Assembly (NCBI RefSeq): GCF_003364265.1
Contig: NZ_NXLW01000003.1
Location: 1 to 64,000, forward strand
Direction of reading: 5' to 3'
DNA from: Helicobacter aurati
Lineage (GTDB): Bacteria; Campylobacterota; Campylobacteria; Campylobacterales; Helicobacteraceae
DNA: 64,000 nucleotides
Positions 27,590 through 37,450 of this stretch are shown here, in pieces. Below the pieces are notes generated by a model. It was given only the letters and a program-made list of their open reading frames with translations, searched no databases and was not told the DNA's origin. The number at the start of each line of letters is the position of its first letter. Within the stretch, counting starts at the first letter, position 1. A program made the position numbers and the translations under genes.

Positions 27590-28321
27590 CTAATAATCCA
27601 AAGGTGTTTGTTTCACTTCAGAATCTGCATTGGGTCGGACACTGCCAAAACCATCAAATTCAAGCTGCTGATGAAATTTTGCTTCCTCTAAGTCTTTGAG
27701 AAAATCCTCTTTCAATCCAAAATGCGCTCTTTGTTCGCTTGCATTCTCAAAACGATTCCCCATAACAATGGCTAGCTCTGGGCAAACTTCCGCGCATAAA
27801 CCACAATAAATACATCTACCCAAATTAATAGTATAAGAATCAATTTTTTTGCGTCCGTCCTCTCCCTCATGTGTGAGGATTCGAATGCAATTACTCGTAC
27901 AAATTTTCTCACATAATCCACAACCAATGCAACGTTCGTTACCAGATTCTAACATTCGTTGTAAATTATGAACAGCACGATAACGAGGACTTAGAGGCTG
28001 TGTTTCGAAAGGATAGTTAACTGTTACAGGTTTACTAAAAAATTCCTTAATCGTTAAAGCCATGCCTTTTACCAAGTCTAAACCCAGACTCAATTTTGCA
28101 CTCCGCTTTAATGCTCCAAACGCATTATGCGGTAAAGATTCCATAGGAACAAAATAATAATGCGACTTTGGCGAATCTGCCGATACAGACGCGTTATTTG
28201 TCATGTTTCCCAAATTGGATAAGGAAGAATCCTGTACATGTGATTGTGTCTGCGGCAATTGTTCATTGAGTAAACTATCTTGTGTTGTATTGTGATTTGT
28301 TTGACTATTATTTGTTTGCAT
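27590..28321 (-). CDS. nuoI: NADH-quinone oxidoreductase subunit I
   Basis: 243 residues. Two [4Fe-4S] motifs, [16 protein letters not shown] near residue 130 and [16 protein letters not shown] near residue 170, are the N6a and N6b clusters that pass electrons to NuoB. The first 60 residues are a Gln/Asn/Ser-rich low-complexity stretch not present in most NuoI proteins; the conserved part begins near residue 75 ([13 protein letters not shown]). An internal start is possible, but the upstream SD GGAGG fits the ATG at 28321. Confidence 0.94.
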   Translation of the reverse strand: MQTNNSQTNHNTTQDSLLNEQLPQTQSHVQDSSLSNLGNMTNNASVSADSPKSHYYFVPMESLPHNAFGALKRSAKLSLGLDLVKGMALTIKEFFSKPVTVNYPFETQPLSPRYRAVHNLQRMLESGNERCIGCGLCEKICTSNCIRILTHEGEDGRKKIDSYTINLGRCIYCGLCAEVCPELAIVMGNRFENASEQRAHFGLKEDFLKDLEEAKFHQQLEFDGFGSVRPNADSEVKQTPLDY

Positions 28322-28330
28322 GATTCCTCC

Positions 28331-29317
28331 TTACAATAACACTATGCCCGTAATAAGCACATTAATTAACGCCAATGGCATAAGGACTTTCCAACACATA
28401 TTCATTAATTGATCTGGTCGAATATGCGGCAAAGTAGCCCTAACCCACATAAATAAAAAAATAAAAAAGCACACTTTTAGAATAATAGCAAGCCCTCCGG
28501 GAATAAATCCAATCGGATTAAATCCTCCTAAGAAAATAAGACTAACAACAAATCCAAAGGCAAACATGTGAGCATATTCTGCAATAAAAAACATTCCCCA
28601 TTTTAACCCACTATACTCTGTACAATATCCCGCTACAATCTCTGCCTCATGTTCAAGTAAATCAAAAGGCGTCCTATTGAGTTCCGCATAACTTGCAATC
28701 AAAAATATAACAAAAGCTAAAGGTTGCTTAAAAATCAACCAATCAAATAGGCTACCACTTTGATAATCATTCATTGCGACAAGAGATAATGATCCTACAA
28801 GCATAATAGGCGTAAGAATAGAGAGCGCGCTGACTACTTCAAAGCTCAAGACTTGAATGCAAGCTCTAGCCGCACCTATAAGGCTATATTTGTTCCCGCT
28901 ACTAAGCCCCGCTAACACAGGAGCATAAATCCCGACTGCGCCAACGGAAATAAAAAAAAGCAATCCAACATTAATATCCGAAATAATGGGCGTTACCTTG
29001 TACCCAAATATTTCAAAATCAGGGAAAAATGGAATAGCCACCATAGAAGTCATAGCACTCACAAGAGCTATAACTGGGGCTAATCCAAAAATAATCTTAT
29101 TGGCTCCAGATGGCAAAATATCTTCTTTTGTGAAAAGCTTGATAGCATCTGCTCCAAATTGCAACAATCCAAAAGGTCCCACATAGCTGGGTCCTAAACG
29201 ACGTTGAAAAAATCCTAAAACTTTTCTTTCTATATAAGTAGCAAACCCGCCCAAAAAAGAAAAGACTAATACGACTACAAGCACTTTAATAATAGTCTCA
29301 ATGATAAATGCACTCAT
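28331..29317 (-). CDS. nuoH: NADH-quinone oxidoreductase subunit H
   Basis: 328 residues, eight TM helices, carrying the quinone-site loops ERKVLGFFQRRLGPSYVGPFGLLQFGADAIKLFTKED (pieces) and AELNRTPFDLLEHEAEIVAGYCTEYSGLKWGMFFIAEY (pieces). The frame is open to a TTG at 29332, but ATG 29317 has an AAGGA 6-7 bases upstream, so it is chosen as the start. Membrane anchor of the Q-binding chamber. Confidence 0.95.
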   Translation of the reverse strand: MSAFIIETIIKVLVVVLVFSFLGGFATYIERKVLGFFQRRLGPSYVGPFGLLQFGADAIKLFTKEDILPSGANKIIFGLAPVIALVSAMTSMVAIPFFPDFEIFGYKVTPIISDINVGLLFFISVGAVGIYAPVLAGLSSGNKYSLIGAARACIQVLSFEVVSALSILTPIMLVGSLSLVAMNDYQSGSLFDWLIFKQPLAFVIFLIASYAELNRTPFDLLEHEAEIVAGYCTEYSGLKWGMFFIAEYAHMFAFGFVVSLIFLGGFNPIGFIPGGLAIILKVCFFIFLFMWVRATLPHIRPDQLMNMCWKVLMPLALINVLITGIVLL

Positions 29318-29384
29318 AGATATTCCTTTCAATTATCTAGTCTATGAAACCAAATCTACCGACAAGCATACTCTTGTCTACATT

Positions 29385-32177
29385 CTATATTGCAGCTGGC
29401 TCTTTTTCCTCTTTTTTATACAAGGATACTTTTGTATAAAAACCTACATTAAAAAGAGCATCCACTCCCTCAACCATCGGGGAAATAAGAAAAATGCCAT
29501 CTTCTAAATCGTAATCGCAATAAATAGCTGATTGCACTTCCCCAAATTGACTGCAAATAACAACTCTCTCTTCTTCCTTTAACCCCAACTCCGCAAACAT
29601 TGCCTTGCTTGTGTAGATTCCGCTCTTTGATTGGAGATTCTTACTTGCAAGAGTGGTGGGATTAAAGTGATTTTGTGTTTCTAATTTGATTGCTTGGAAA
29701 GGCATTTGCTCTGCGCACTCTTGTGTTTGCATCGCTGCATTTGCTTGTTCCATAGAATATGGCTGTAATGAAAATTTAAAGTCTATGCCACAACATTTCA
29801 TTTGCTCCTGCTGTTGCGATGATATTGCATCCCTTGCAAGAAGCATATAACCACGATTGTCCTTTCCGTCTCGCTCAAAACATATCTGCAAATCTTGATA
29901 ACCAACGTCTTGATAGACAAAATTACCCTTACTATATTTCGCCAAAAATTTAGTGAAATCACCTATGTATTCAATATCTTCTAATTCAGTATGACTAAAT
30001 ACGTCTAATTCCCTTGCGACATCACTTAAATCAAAAGCAGCTTGTAGATTAGAATCCAAATAAGGAATGCTTGGACGAAGCGGTAGAACACGTAATTCCA
30101 TGCTTGTAACACTTCCTTCGTTTTGCGCAAGTGTAGGGAGTGGGAAATGGGGCTTAATAGTCTCTAAATTGGAATCGAGCACAAAATCCCCTTTTGCCCG
30201 AATACCAATACTACATTCAGAACGTATAGAATCTTCTAATGTAAGATTACAGAGATGGGCAATTCCTAAGGTATTAGCACCTTGAGGAATATAAAGTATC
30301 TTTAGGTCCAATTTACAGCACACAAAGGCAAGTAAATGAGCAAAAATTTGAATTTTACTTTGTGTATCCATAAGCATATTAGCAATAGGCTTTGTAATGC
30401 CTTCGGCAATAGTCGCGCTCACAGCCTCTGTAATACTTGGGGGGTTTGTTGTATCATTATGATTCAGAGCAATACCATATCCATGAATATGCTGTAAATC
30501 ACTTGCAATAAATTCTTCAATGGTATAAGGCGAGATAAGAAGCACGCCGCCTTTTTTTGCAATCTTTAGGGAATCTAAATTCTCTATATGCAAAGATTCT
30601 AATAGCGATGAAAGATTATAGGGTGCAAGATTATCAAGGGAATTATCATGGGATGATTCTGGTGATTCTATGGTTTGCTCAGAAGACTGCATGTGATTTA
30701 GCTTATCGGTTAGGGATTGGGAATCTTGTAAAGATTTCTTCGTATGCAAAAGCGATTGTAACGCAAATGGGAAACAACGTTCAAAATCATCAATTAAGTC
30801 ATTAGCAAATATCAAGCCTAAAATACCAACTACGCTCACTTGAGAATCTGCCGTAATTTGCACAACATTCTTGCCTAAGCTTTGCAATAAAGAATCTTTA
30901 AACAAACCAATATTTATAAGTTGTGTGTTTTTTGACATTTTGAGATTATTATTAATCTTATAACGAAGTGAAGGAGCATCATATTTAAAATAAGCATGCA
31001 ATGCAACAAAAGTCGGGCTAGCTTTTACATCATCATAATTGGCAAACATCTTAGAAGTTCTTTTTCGCAGGTTTTTTTGTGGCTTGTTTTCTTGAAAAGA
31101 TTCTGATAAAAAATCTTGATAAAAATAGCTAGCCTCAATGAAATATGATTGAAAAATTTGGTATATCCCTGCCTCACGATTAATAAGCGGGAGATTATAT
31201 TTCTCCGCAATAAGATTCGCTATCAGGGCTTCTTCATTACTTACATCGCTACCTAAAAAAATCGAATCTGCCCTCTTAAATGCTTGCAGCACAGAAGTAA
31301 GATTCCTGGTCCCAATAGAAACCGTATCAAAAGCAAATCTCCCCGCGCCACAAATAGGATTATATAGATAATCGTTTTGCACACGATAAACCTTTTGCAA
31401 ATCCCCTTTGACATCTAAATGCTTCACATTATAAATGAGTTGGCAACCGCTAGCGCAAAACCCGCAAGTTGAATGTACCTTCTCTAATTCCCACGCGTTA
31501 CTTGTATAAGTGAAGTCCTTATAAGTCATTGCGCCCACAGGACAGACAGAAATACATTCTCCGCAATCCCTACATTCGTGTTTGCCAATAAATTCAATTA
31601 AACCCTTTTGTCGTTTTGCCCACACAGAATAAGGGTCTTTTCCCATAGAATCTTTGTAAGAATCAGGGGTAAAAAGATTGGCTTTTCCAGCCTTAAGAAA
31701 ATTCTCGCCAATATTGTCTTTGCATGTTGTAACACATCTTTCACACATAATACAAAGAGCGGGGTCATAAAAACTCTGCGCGAAACTAAAAGACTTTTTA
31801 TCAGCCTCTTGCAAGCCGAATTGCTGCGTATCCACCTGTGTATAAAGTGTGAAATCTTGCAATTCGCATTCCCCGCTTTTATCGCATACTCCGCATTCTA
31901 ACGGGTGATTCACACAATAGGTTGTCATAATTTCATTCCTATCTTTCTGCAATGCTTCATTATGTATAATGACTTCCATGCCATTCTTAATTTTGGCATT
32001 ACAACTATACATGCGTTTACCGTTTACCTCAACCATACACATTTTGCAGGCTAAAGTTGGGCTACAACCACTCAAAAAACAAATTGTCGGAATCTGAATG
32101 GCATTTCTTCTCGCGACATCGAGGATTGTTTCTCCTTCAAATGCCTCAAATTCCTGTCCTTCAATCATTATTGTCAC
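29385..32177 (-). CDS. nuoG: NADH-quinone oxidoreductase subunit G, first paralogue
   Basis: 930 residues. In order: a [2Fe-2S] ferredoxin domain (CFLSGCSPTLACKMCMVEV ... YSC, residues 33-60), the His/Cys N5 motif HPLECGVCDKSGECELQD (near 92), CIMCERCVTTCKD (near 142) and CRDCGECISVCPVGAM (near 200), then CGFCASGCQLIYNV and a degenerate molybdopterin-oxidoreductase-like domain that carries no recognisable cofactor site. The start is GTG 32177: an AAGGA lies 6 bases upstream, whereas ATG 32168 is 15 bases away. It lies 17 bases after a second NuoG-like gene. It relays electrons from the input module toward NuoB/I. Confidence 0.92.
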   Translation of the reverse strand: MTIMIEGQEFEAFEGETILDVARRNAIQIPTICFLSGCSPTLACKMCMVEVNGKRMYSCNAKIKNGMEVIIHNEALQKDRNEIMTTYCVNHPLECGVCDKSGECELQDFTLYTQVDTQQFGLQEADKKSFSFAQSFYDPALCIMCERCVTTCKDNIGENFLKAGKANLFTPDSYKDSMGKDPYSVWAKRQKGLIEFIGKHECRDCGECISVCPVGAMTYKDFTYTSNAWELEKVHSTCGFCASGCQLIYNVKHLDVKGDLQKVYRVQNDYLYNPICGAGRFAFDTVSIGTRNLTSVLQAFKRADSIFLGSDVSNEEALIANLIAEKYNLPLINREAGIYQIFQSYFIEASYFYQDFLSESFQENKPQKNLRKRTSKMFANYDDVKASPTFVALHAYFKYDAPSLRYKINNNLKMSKNTQLINIGLFKDSLLQSLGKNVVQITADSQVSVVGILGLIFANDLIDDFERCFPFALQSLLHTKKSLQDSQSLTDKLNHMQSSEQTIESPESSHDNSLDNLAPYNLSSLLESLHIENLDSLKIAKKGGVLLISPYTIEEFIASDLQHIHGYGIALNHNDTTNPPSITEAVSATIAEGITKPIANMLMDTQSKIQIFAHLLAFVCCKLDLKILYIPQGANTLGIAHLCNLTLEDSIRSECSIGIRAKGDFVLDSNLETIKPHFPLPTLAQNEGSVTSMELRVLPLRPSIPYLDSNLQAAFDLSDVARELDVFSHTELEDIEYIGDFTKFLAKYSKGNFVYQDVGYQDLQICFERDGKDNRGYMLLARDAISSQQQEQMKCCGIDFKFSLQPYSMEQANAAMQTQECAEQMPFQAIKLETQNHFNPTTLASKNLQSKSGIYTSKAMFAELGLKEEERVVICSQFGEVQSAIYCDYDLEDGIFLISPMVEGVDALFNVGFYTKVSLYKKEEKEPAAI

Positions 32178-32194
32178 AACAAATCCTTTTTGTG

Positions 32195-34849
32195 TTATAT
32201 TCGTTTAAAACCAAAATATTTGTTAGAATCTACAATCACATCGCTAGCAAGCACAGCAACCATTCCCTTTAGAAATGAAGTAAGCAACACCTTGACGCGA
32301 ATAGCCTGCCTACCAATTTGCAATGTGATAATTTCACTGTCTTGTAGCTTTGAAGCAATGCAAAACTGCTCGGAAACTTTCAGGATTCCATGTACTACAT
32401 CCCCATTTGTCGCAAACTGCTTGGAATAATATTCGTTACGATAAAAGCTAAAATTACCGCTCATTGCCGCCTTATAGATAAAAATCCCGCCACTCTCGCT
32501 AAAGTTGATTTCTTTAGGATAAGCAATCGTAAAATCCTTATATGATTGAGACATAAGACTCGGACATTGCAATGAAGATTGCAAGGTATCGAAACAAAAT
32601 TCCTTTTTGCCTTTGATAAATGGCAACTTCTGACTAATCTCTATGAGATATTCCTCTGAAAGCTCTAAATACTCTCTACAAATATCAAGCAAATCAAGAT
32701 TAGGATTCTGATATCCTACGCCTTGAGGCATGGCATTGCTGATACCGCCAAATCCATTATCCACAAAGCTGGGCTGCAACTTAACGAGATTGAGATGAGC
32801 ATCTATATATGTTCCCTCAAGAAACTGCAATGGCAAAATAGGGCAATAGTTCTGTAAAGATTCTTGTGAAAGACAACAAGATGGCAAATCTGTATTAGAA
32901 GAATCCACAGAAGAATCCATATTATCCGCATTTGATGATGGACAATATTCCTTAGAATCTTGGCTAACAATATAAGGGGCATAAGGCATTGGAGCAATGC
33001 TAAATTCAGCATTACAGCGAATACCAAGCACAGAGTGAAATAATCCTTCATCATAATCTAAATCGCAAATTGCCCCAATACCATGAATATTATCATAACT
33101 AATAAGGCTTATATTCTCGCCTATAGCATGGTGAATCGCACTTAATATTTTCGCAATGATTCGATAATCATCGCAGAGATAAAAATCCTGTCCGACAAGT
33201 ATCCTTATGTCCGCACAATTCATATTGCTTGCTACGTAAATATTTCGCTGCGATTGTTGTTCATTTGCATGAACTTGCGCCTCAAGAGGTGCTTCATAAT
33301 TACAAAGATTCTGGAGACGTTCTAATTCATATTCGCTAATAGCAGTCTCTGCGATAATGTATGCCAAATCAAGCTCATTAAGCCATGCTAATGCCTCCCT
33401 AGTAGATTCTATAATCTTGCACATACGGTTATCTGTTGTTCCTTGATTTAACATAATATTGCGCTGTAACTTCTCCTTGAAAACATGCAACAAAAGAATA
33501 GCTATTCCCAATTCCGTATGTACTTCATACTTCAGCGACAAATCACTCTGGAAACGTTCTTCTGCTATCGTGCTTATCCATACATTTTTACTGCCTTTTT
33601 TTAACGCGTTTTTTGCTAAGTCGCTACGTAAAACAGGCATTTCATCATAAAGATAACTGCCAAGCACAATAACTACGTTCTGTGCATGCGCATTCGTTCG
33701 TATATCTTGTATCAAAGAATTGTCTTTAGAATCTTCTAAAGATAGAGCGGTAAGAATCTGCAAAAACTCACTATAACGCAATGCTTCATTGCAATAGAGC
33801 TTTTTCTTAGCCTTTGTAGCCAACATATTTGCAAGATATGCTTCCTCATTCGTAACATTTGTACCAATACGTAGAGCTTCTACTCTATCTAGCACTTCTG
33901 CTAACAAAAAATCCTTTGCTAAGGGATTCTTGATAAACGGATAAGCCACGTAAGAATCTATTGCGCTTGCATGAAGAAAAGTATCACTAAAGGGATTTTG
34001 TCGTAGGAAATTATGTCGCCCCGCATGACATAACTGTTTAATATGAGCATCATTTTTGATTCTATACACTTCTTGTTGAGAGTCTATATTACATTTCACT
34101 TCGTATCGCAATTCACATCGCAAAGAACAATGCAAGCAGATAGAATCCCTCTTGTCTAATTCCCATGCGTTACTTGTGTAAGTAAATCTTTGTGAAAACA
34201 TAGCTCCTGTAGGACATACACTTACGCACTCATCGCAATCTTCACAATAAGCATTAAAGTCCACTCCTATCTTGGAATGGAATCCACCACTAAGCACGGT
34301 AAGCACATTGTTACCGACAAATTCATTGCAGGTTCTTGCGCAACGTTCGCACATAATGCACAAACCTTCATTGTAGATTTTATTATGAAAATGCACAAAA
34401 TCTTGTTGTTTTTGTATCGCAAAATAGGGTTGTATAGAGACTTTTGATTCTAAAACCTTATCTTGCAATTCGCACTCCCCGCTTTTATCGCATACTCCGC
34501 ATTCTAACGGGTGATTAATACATAAAAAGCTCATAATTTGATTGCGATACTTCTGAAGTTTCTCCGTATTAGTGCGGAATCTTACAGGTTTAAGCGATGG
34601 ATTAGGATAGCTTTTGCAACTAGCGATAACATTGCCATTTTCCTCCTCTACTATGCACATACGACAGGCACCTGTCGGCGATAATTTCGATAAATCACAC
34701 AAAGTAGGAATATAGATTCCATTTTCACGTGCTATTTGCAAGATGCTTTGTCCGCTTCTAGCGACACATTGCTTCCCGTCAATAAAAATTACAAAGTCCG
34801 AACAATGATTATCAGTAAATTTTTTATCATATTGCTTCATGTTACTCAC
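32195..34849 (-). CDS. NADH-quinone oxidoreductase subunit G, second paralogue
   Basis: About 884 residues with the same order as the neighbouring NuoG: [2Fe-2S] ferredoxin (CDLSKLSPTGACRMCIVEE), HPLECGVCDKSGECELQD (the identical N5 motif), CIMCERCARTCNEF, CEDCDECVSVCPTGAM, then CLHCSLRCELRYEV and a weakly conserved C-terminal half with Asp/Ser-rich insertions. The TTG at 34861 directly follows the previous stop, but GGAGG at 34856-34860 is 5 bases from GTG 34849, which is taken as the start. The C-terminal halves of the two paralogues are much less alike than their Fe-S halves. Two NuoG subunits in one operon occur in some Campylobacterota (family knowledge); whether both sit in one complex is not shown by sequence. 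Confidence 0.88.
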   Translation of the reverse strand: MSNMKQYDKKFTDNHCSDFVIFIDGKQCVARSGQSILQIARENGIYIPTLCDLSKLSPTGACRMCIVEEENGNVIASCKSYPNPSLKPVRFRTNTEKLQKYRNQIMSFLCINHPLECGVCDKSGECELQDKVLESKVSIQPYFAIQKQQDFVHFHNKIYNEGLCIMCERCARTCNEFVGNNVLTVLSGGFHSKIGVDFNAYCEDCDECVSVCPTGAMFSQRFTYTSNAWELDKRDSICLHCSLRCELRYEVKCNIDSQQEVYRIKNDAHIKQLCHAGRHNFLRQNPFSDTFLHASAIDSYVAYPFIKNPLAKDFLLAEVLDRVEALRIGTNVTNEEAYLANMLATKAKKKLYCNEALRYSEFLQILTALSLEDSKDNSLIQDIRTNAHAQNVVIVLGSYLYDEMPVLRSDLAKNALKKGSKNVWISTIAEERFQSDLSLKYEVHTELGIAILLLHVFKEKLQRNIMLNQGTTDNRMCKIIESTREALAWLNELDLAYIIAETAISEYELERLQNLCNYEAPLEAQVHANEQQSQRNIYVASNMNCADIRILVGQDFYLCDDYRIIAKILSAIHHAIGENISLISYDNIHGIGAICDLDYDEGLFHSVLGIRCNAEFSIAPMPYAPYIVSQDSKEYCPSSNADNMDSSVDSSNTDLPSCCLSQESLQNYCPILPLQFLEGTYIDAHLNLVKLQPSFVDNGFGGISNAMPQGVGYQNPNLDLLDICREYLELSEEYLIEISQKLPFIKGKKEFCFDTLQSSLQCPSLMSQSYKDFTIAYPKEINFSESGGIFIYKAAMSGNFSFYRNEYYSKQFATNGDVVHGILKVSEQFCIASKLQDSEIITLQIGRQAIRVKVLLTSFLKGMVAVLASDVIVDSNKYFGFKRI

Positions 34850-34861
34850 ATTCGCCTCCAA

Positions 34862-37165
34862 TCATTGTGCATACTTAGAATCCTCAATAGATTCTAGAAA
34901 TTTATCTGACATATCCACAACACACATACTAATATAATAACAACGCATACATCTTGATGCTTCACTTAATGCCTTTTCGCGACTAAGTCCAAAATTCACT
35001 TCTTCAAAGTTTTTTGCCCGATATTCTGCGGCTAGCTTAGTACTTATCTCGCGTGCATTGCCACGTAAAAACCCATGTACTTCGCGATTTTTATCAAACA
35101 CTCCAATCTGTTTAAGAATGTCCTCCATTTTCTCATCAGCATTAATTGCAACCTCACCTGTTTGCAAATAATTCGCAATAACACTCGCCACTCTTCTACC
35201 ATGTCCTACGGCGTTAACTATTGTTAATGGACCACTAACGCAATCTCCTGCGGCAAAAATTCCTTTCTTAGTCGTTGCATAGCTCGCCTCATCAGTAACA
35301 ATTGTCTTCCATTTGCTAACCTCAACACCAAAGTTAGATTCTAATGGAAAGTCCATTTCTTGGCTCACAGCTGGGATCAGAATATCGCAAGGCATAATGA
35401 CAGCACCATCTGCAATCAATCGCAATTCGCCCTTAGGGCTTGTTTCACTTTTAATGAGCTCATAGCGATTTACTTTCAATGCAGTAATCCTGCTATTCTC
35501 TTCGATAATTTCATCAACAGCACTTAGAAATTGAAACTCTATGCCCTCTTCACATGCCTCATGGTATTCTTCACTCGAAGTATTGGCAATGATTGTCGAT
35601 TCATCTCTGCGATAGAGCATAATGACTTTTTGCGCTCCCAAACGCACACAGCAACGAACAACATCCATAGAGGTAAATCCACCGCCAACGCATATAACTC
35701 TTTTCCCCTTCAAGTTCGGTAATTCACCAATGTGAAATTTTTGCGCAAGATTCACCATATCCATAAATTTTATAGCTGGGATATAACCCTCTAACGCAAT
35801 ATTTTCATTCTTACAGCCAAGCTTCTTACTAGCTCGTGTCCCTACGGCAATAACAAGAGCCGAATGCTTCTCTTCTAATGCGATAATGTTTTGAGAATCT
35901 ACGAGAAAGTTCGTATGAAAAACAACGCCTAACTCTTTGAGCGCATTAATATCATGATTGTAAGCAGTAATTGGCATACGATAATTCGGCACACCGACTG
36001 CAACCTCACCGCCTAAGACGGGTAATGCTTCATACACTTCAACTTTAATCCCGCGTAAAGCCATATAATACGCACTGCTAAGTCCAGCAGGACCCGCACC
36101 AATTACCCCTACAGACGCAAAAGATTCGAATTTATTAGTAGAAATTTGCTCGGAATCTTCATGATTAACGATGATAGAATCATTATGTAGGGATACATTA
36201 TTGGGAGCAGCGTAACCCTTCCAACTTTGAGTTTGCTTCAATGCAAATTCCGCATCTGCACCCACTCTTTTAAGCTCCATAATACTAATTGGGTCATCAA
36301 GAATAGCCCTACGGCAGGCATTCTCGCAAGGATGAGGACAGACTCGACCACATACTTGCGCTAAAGGCATATTCGCTCTAGTGCTAGAGAGTGAATCCAT
36401 ATAACGTATATCTTTTACTCCCTCAATATAGGCTGGAATATCTACCCTTGAAGGACATTCATCGGTGCAAGGAGCAGTGATTTTGGAAATATAAGTAGTG
36501 CTACCAATCTGTGTTGTAATAGCACTTTTATATCGTTGTAATGGCTCAAAGCTATTCTCTTGTAATCCCCCCTCTTCTTGAATCGATCCAACAAAGTCAG
36601 AACGAGCGGCTCGATAAAATACTTGAGATGATGTAGGTATAATGTGTTCTTTTTGATAATCATTAGAAGAACATTGCTCTGTTTGAACGTGCTGTGATAT
36701 TTGCGTTTGTTTTTCTATCTTTTTAGCAATGGCGTCTGTAAAAACCGACGGCTTGGATTCTAAAATTTGCAATATCGGCTTAGGTGTAGTCTTCCCGATC
36801 TCACATTTAGAAGTAACGCGCATAAGCTCGCAAACTTCTTTGAGTTTTTCTATATCTGCATTTGTAGCTTGCGGATCATTTTGAATCTTCTCGAGTAATT
36901 CATACAAAACTTTGCCACCAAACTTTCCTGGCGTGCATCTCCCACAAGACTGTGCATAATTTTGATATTGCTTGGCATACACTTTTAGAGTCTGTAAAAT
37001 ATCAACATCTTCATCAAAAATAACTATACCATCCCAACCTACAAAAGCCTTGATTCTTTCAGTCTGCTCACGCTGTTTATCGGTAGTAAAAAATTTGACT
37101 TTCGAGAGAGATTGAGGGAAATTACTAAGGCTATAAGGAATGTTTGGGTTATCTTTTCTTACCAT
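34862..37165 (-). CDS. NuoF-position protein: NuoF-like Fe-S segment fused to GltD-type NADPH/FAD oxidoreductase
   Basis: 767 residues. Residues 55-150 resemble the C-terminal Fe-S part of NuoF (SCGRCTPGKFGGKVLYELL ... SKCEIGKT), with the third cysteine of the usual CxxCxxC replaced by Gly. The NADH/FMN Rossmann part of NuoF is absent. Residues 230-300 carry two GltD-type [4Fe-4S] motifs (CTDECPSRVDIPAYIEG; CGRVCPHPCENACRRA). Near residue 350 is the FAD site VIGAGPAGLSSAYY, near 490 an NAD(P) site VGGGFTSMDVV followed by LYRRDE (the basic pair favours NADPH), and then GIFAAGDCVSGPLTIVNAVGHG. It sits exactly where nuoF belongs, 25 bases after the NuoE-like gene. It is probably the electron-input subunit of this complex I, taking NADPH (or a ferredoxin/flavodoxin partner) in place of NADH; the donor is inference. 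Confidence 0.85.
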   Translation of the reverse strand: MVRKDNPNIPYSLSNFPQSLSKVKFFTTDKQREQTERIKAFVGWDGIVIFDEDVDILQTLKVYAKQYQNYAQSCGRCTPGKFGGKVLYELLEKIQNDPQATNADIEKLKEVCELMRVTSKCEIGKTTPKPILQILESKPSVFTDAIAKKIEKQTQISQHVQTEQCSSNDYQKEHIIPTSSQVFYRAARSDFVGSIQEEGGLQENSFEPLQRYKSAITTQIGSTTYISKITAPCTDECPSRVDIPAYIEGVKDIRYMDSLSSTRANMPLAQVCGRVCPHPCENACRRAILDDPISIMELKRVGADAEFALKQTQSWKGYAAPNNVSLHNDSIIVNHEDSEQISTNKFESFASVGVIGAGPAGLSSAYYMALRGIKVEVYEALPVLGGEVAVGVPNYRMPITAYNHDINALKELGVVFHTNFLVDSQNIIALEEKHSALVIAVGTRASKKLGCKNENIALEGYIPAIKFMDMVNLAQKFHIGELPNLKGKRVICVGGGFTSMDVVRCCVRLGAQKVIMLYRRDESTIIANTSSEEYHEACEEGIEFQFLSAVDEIIEENSRITALKVNRYELIKSETSPKGELRLIADGAVIMPCDILIPAVSQEMDFPLESNFGVEVSKWKTIVTDEASYATTKKGIFAAGDCVSGPLTIVNAVGHGRRVASVIANYLQTGEVAINADEKMEDILKQIGVFDKNREVHGFLRGNAREISTKLAAEYRAKNFEEVNFGLSREKALSEASRCMRCYYISMCVVDMSDKFLESIEDSKYAQ

Positions 37166-37190
37166 AATAAAATCCTTTAAATGTCTTTCA

Positions 37191-37418
37191 TTAAGACTTT
37201 TTAACTACAAGCGTCCAATCTACATGATTAAACTGCAATGAATTCATCAAAATATGCCCTCTTTCTTTCACATAAGCGGCACTTTTCGCAACATTCTCAT
37301 GCTCTCCCTTTTCAAACAAGAATATTCCTACTTCCCCTTGTGCGAGCTGTGTATCAATAAGCTCTCCCATTTTGTCATAAAAATCATTCTTCAAATGTCT
37401 TAAATCAAATCGTTTCAT
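37191..37418 (-). CDS. Small NuoE-position protein (HP1264-like)
   Basis: 75 residues starting MKRFDLRHLKNDFYDKMGEL and containing GEVGIFLFEKGEHENVAKSA and SLQFNHVDWTLVVKK. This matches the short protein that replaces NuoE in H. pylori (HP1264) and C. jejuni; it has no cysteines, so it cannot carry the [2Fe-2S] cluster of true NuoE. It lies between nuoD and the GltD-like fusion. Described relatives have been linked to flavin binding; the role here is as a partner of the unusual input module. Confidence 0.85.
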   Translation of the reverse strand: MKRFDLRHLKNDFYDKMGELIDTQLAQGEVGIFLFEKGEHENVAKSAAYVKERGHILMNSLQFNHVDWTLVVKKS

Positions 37419-37450
37419 CGCTATGCCTTTCTTAAACTATAAAAGCCTTG

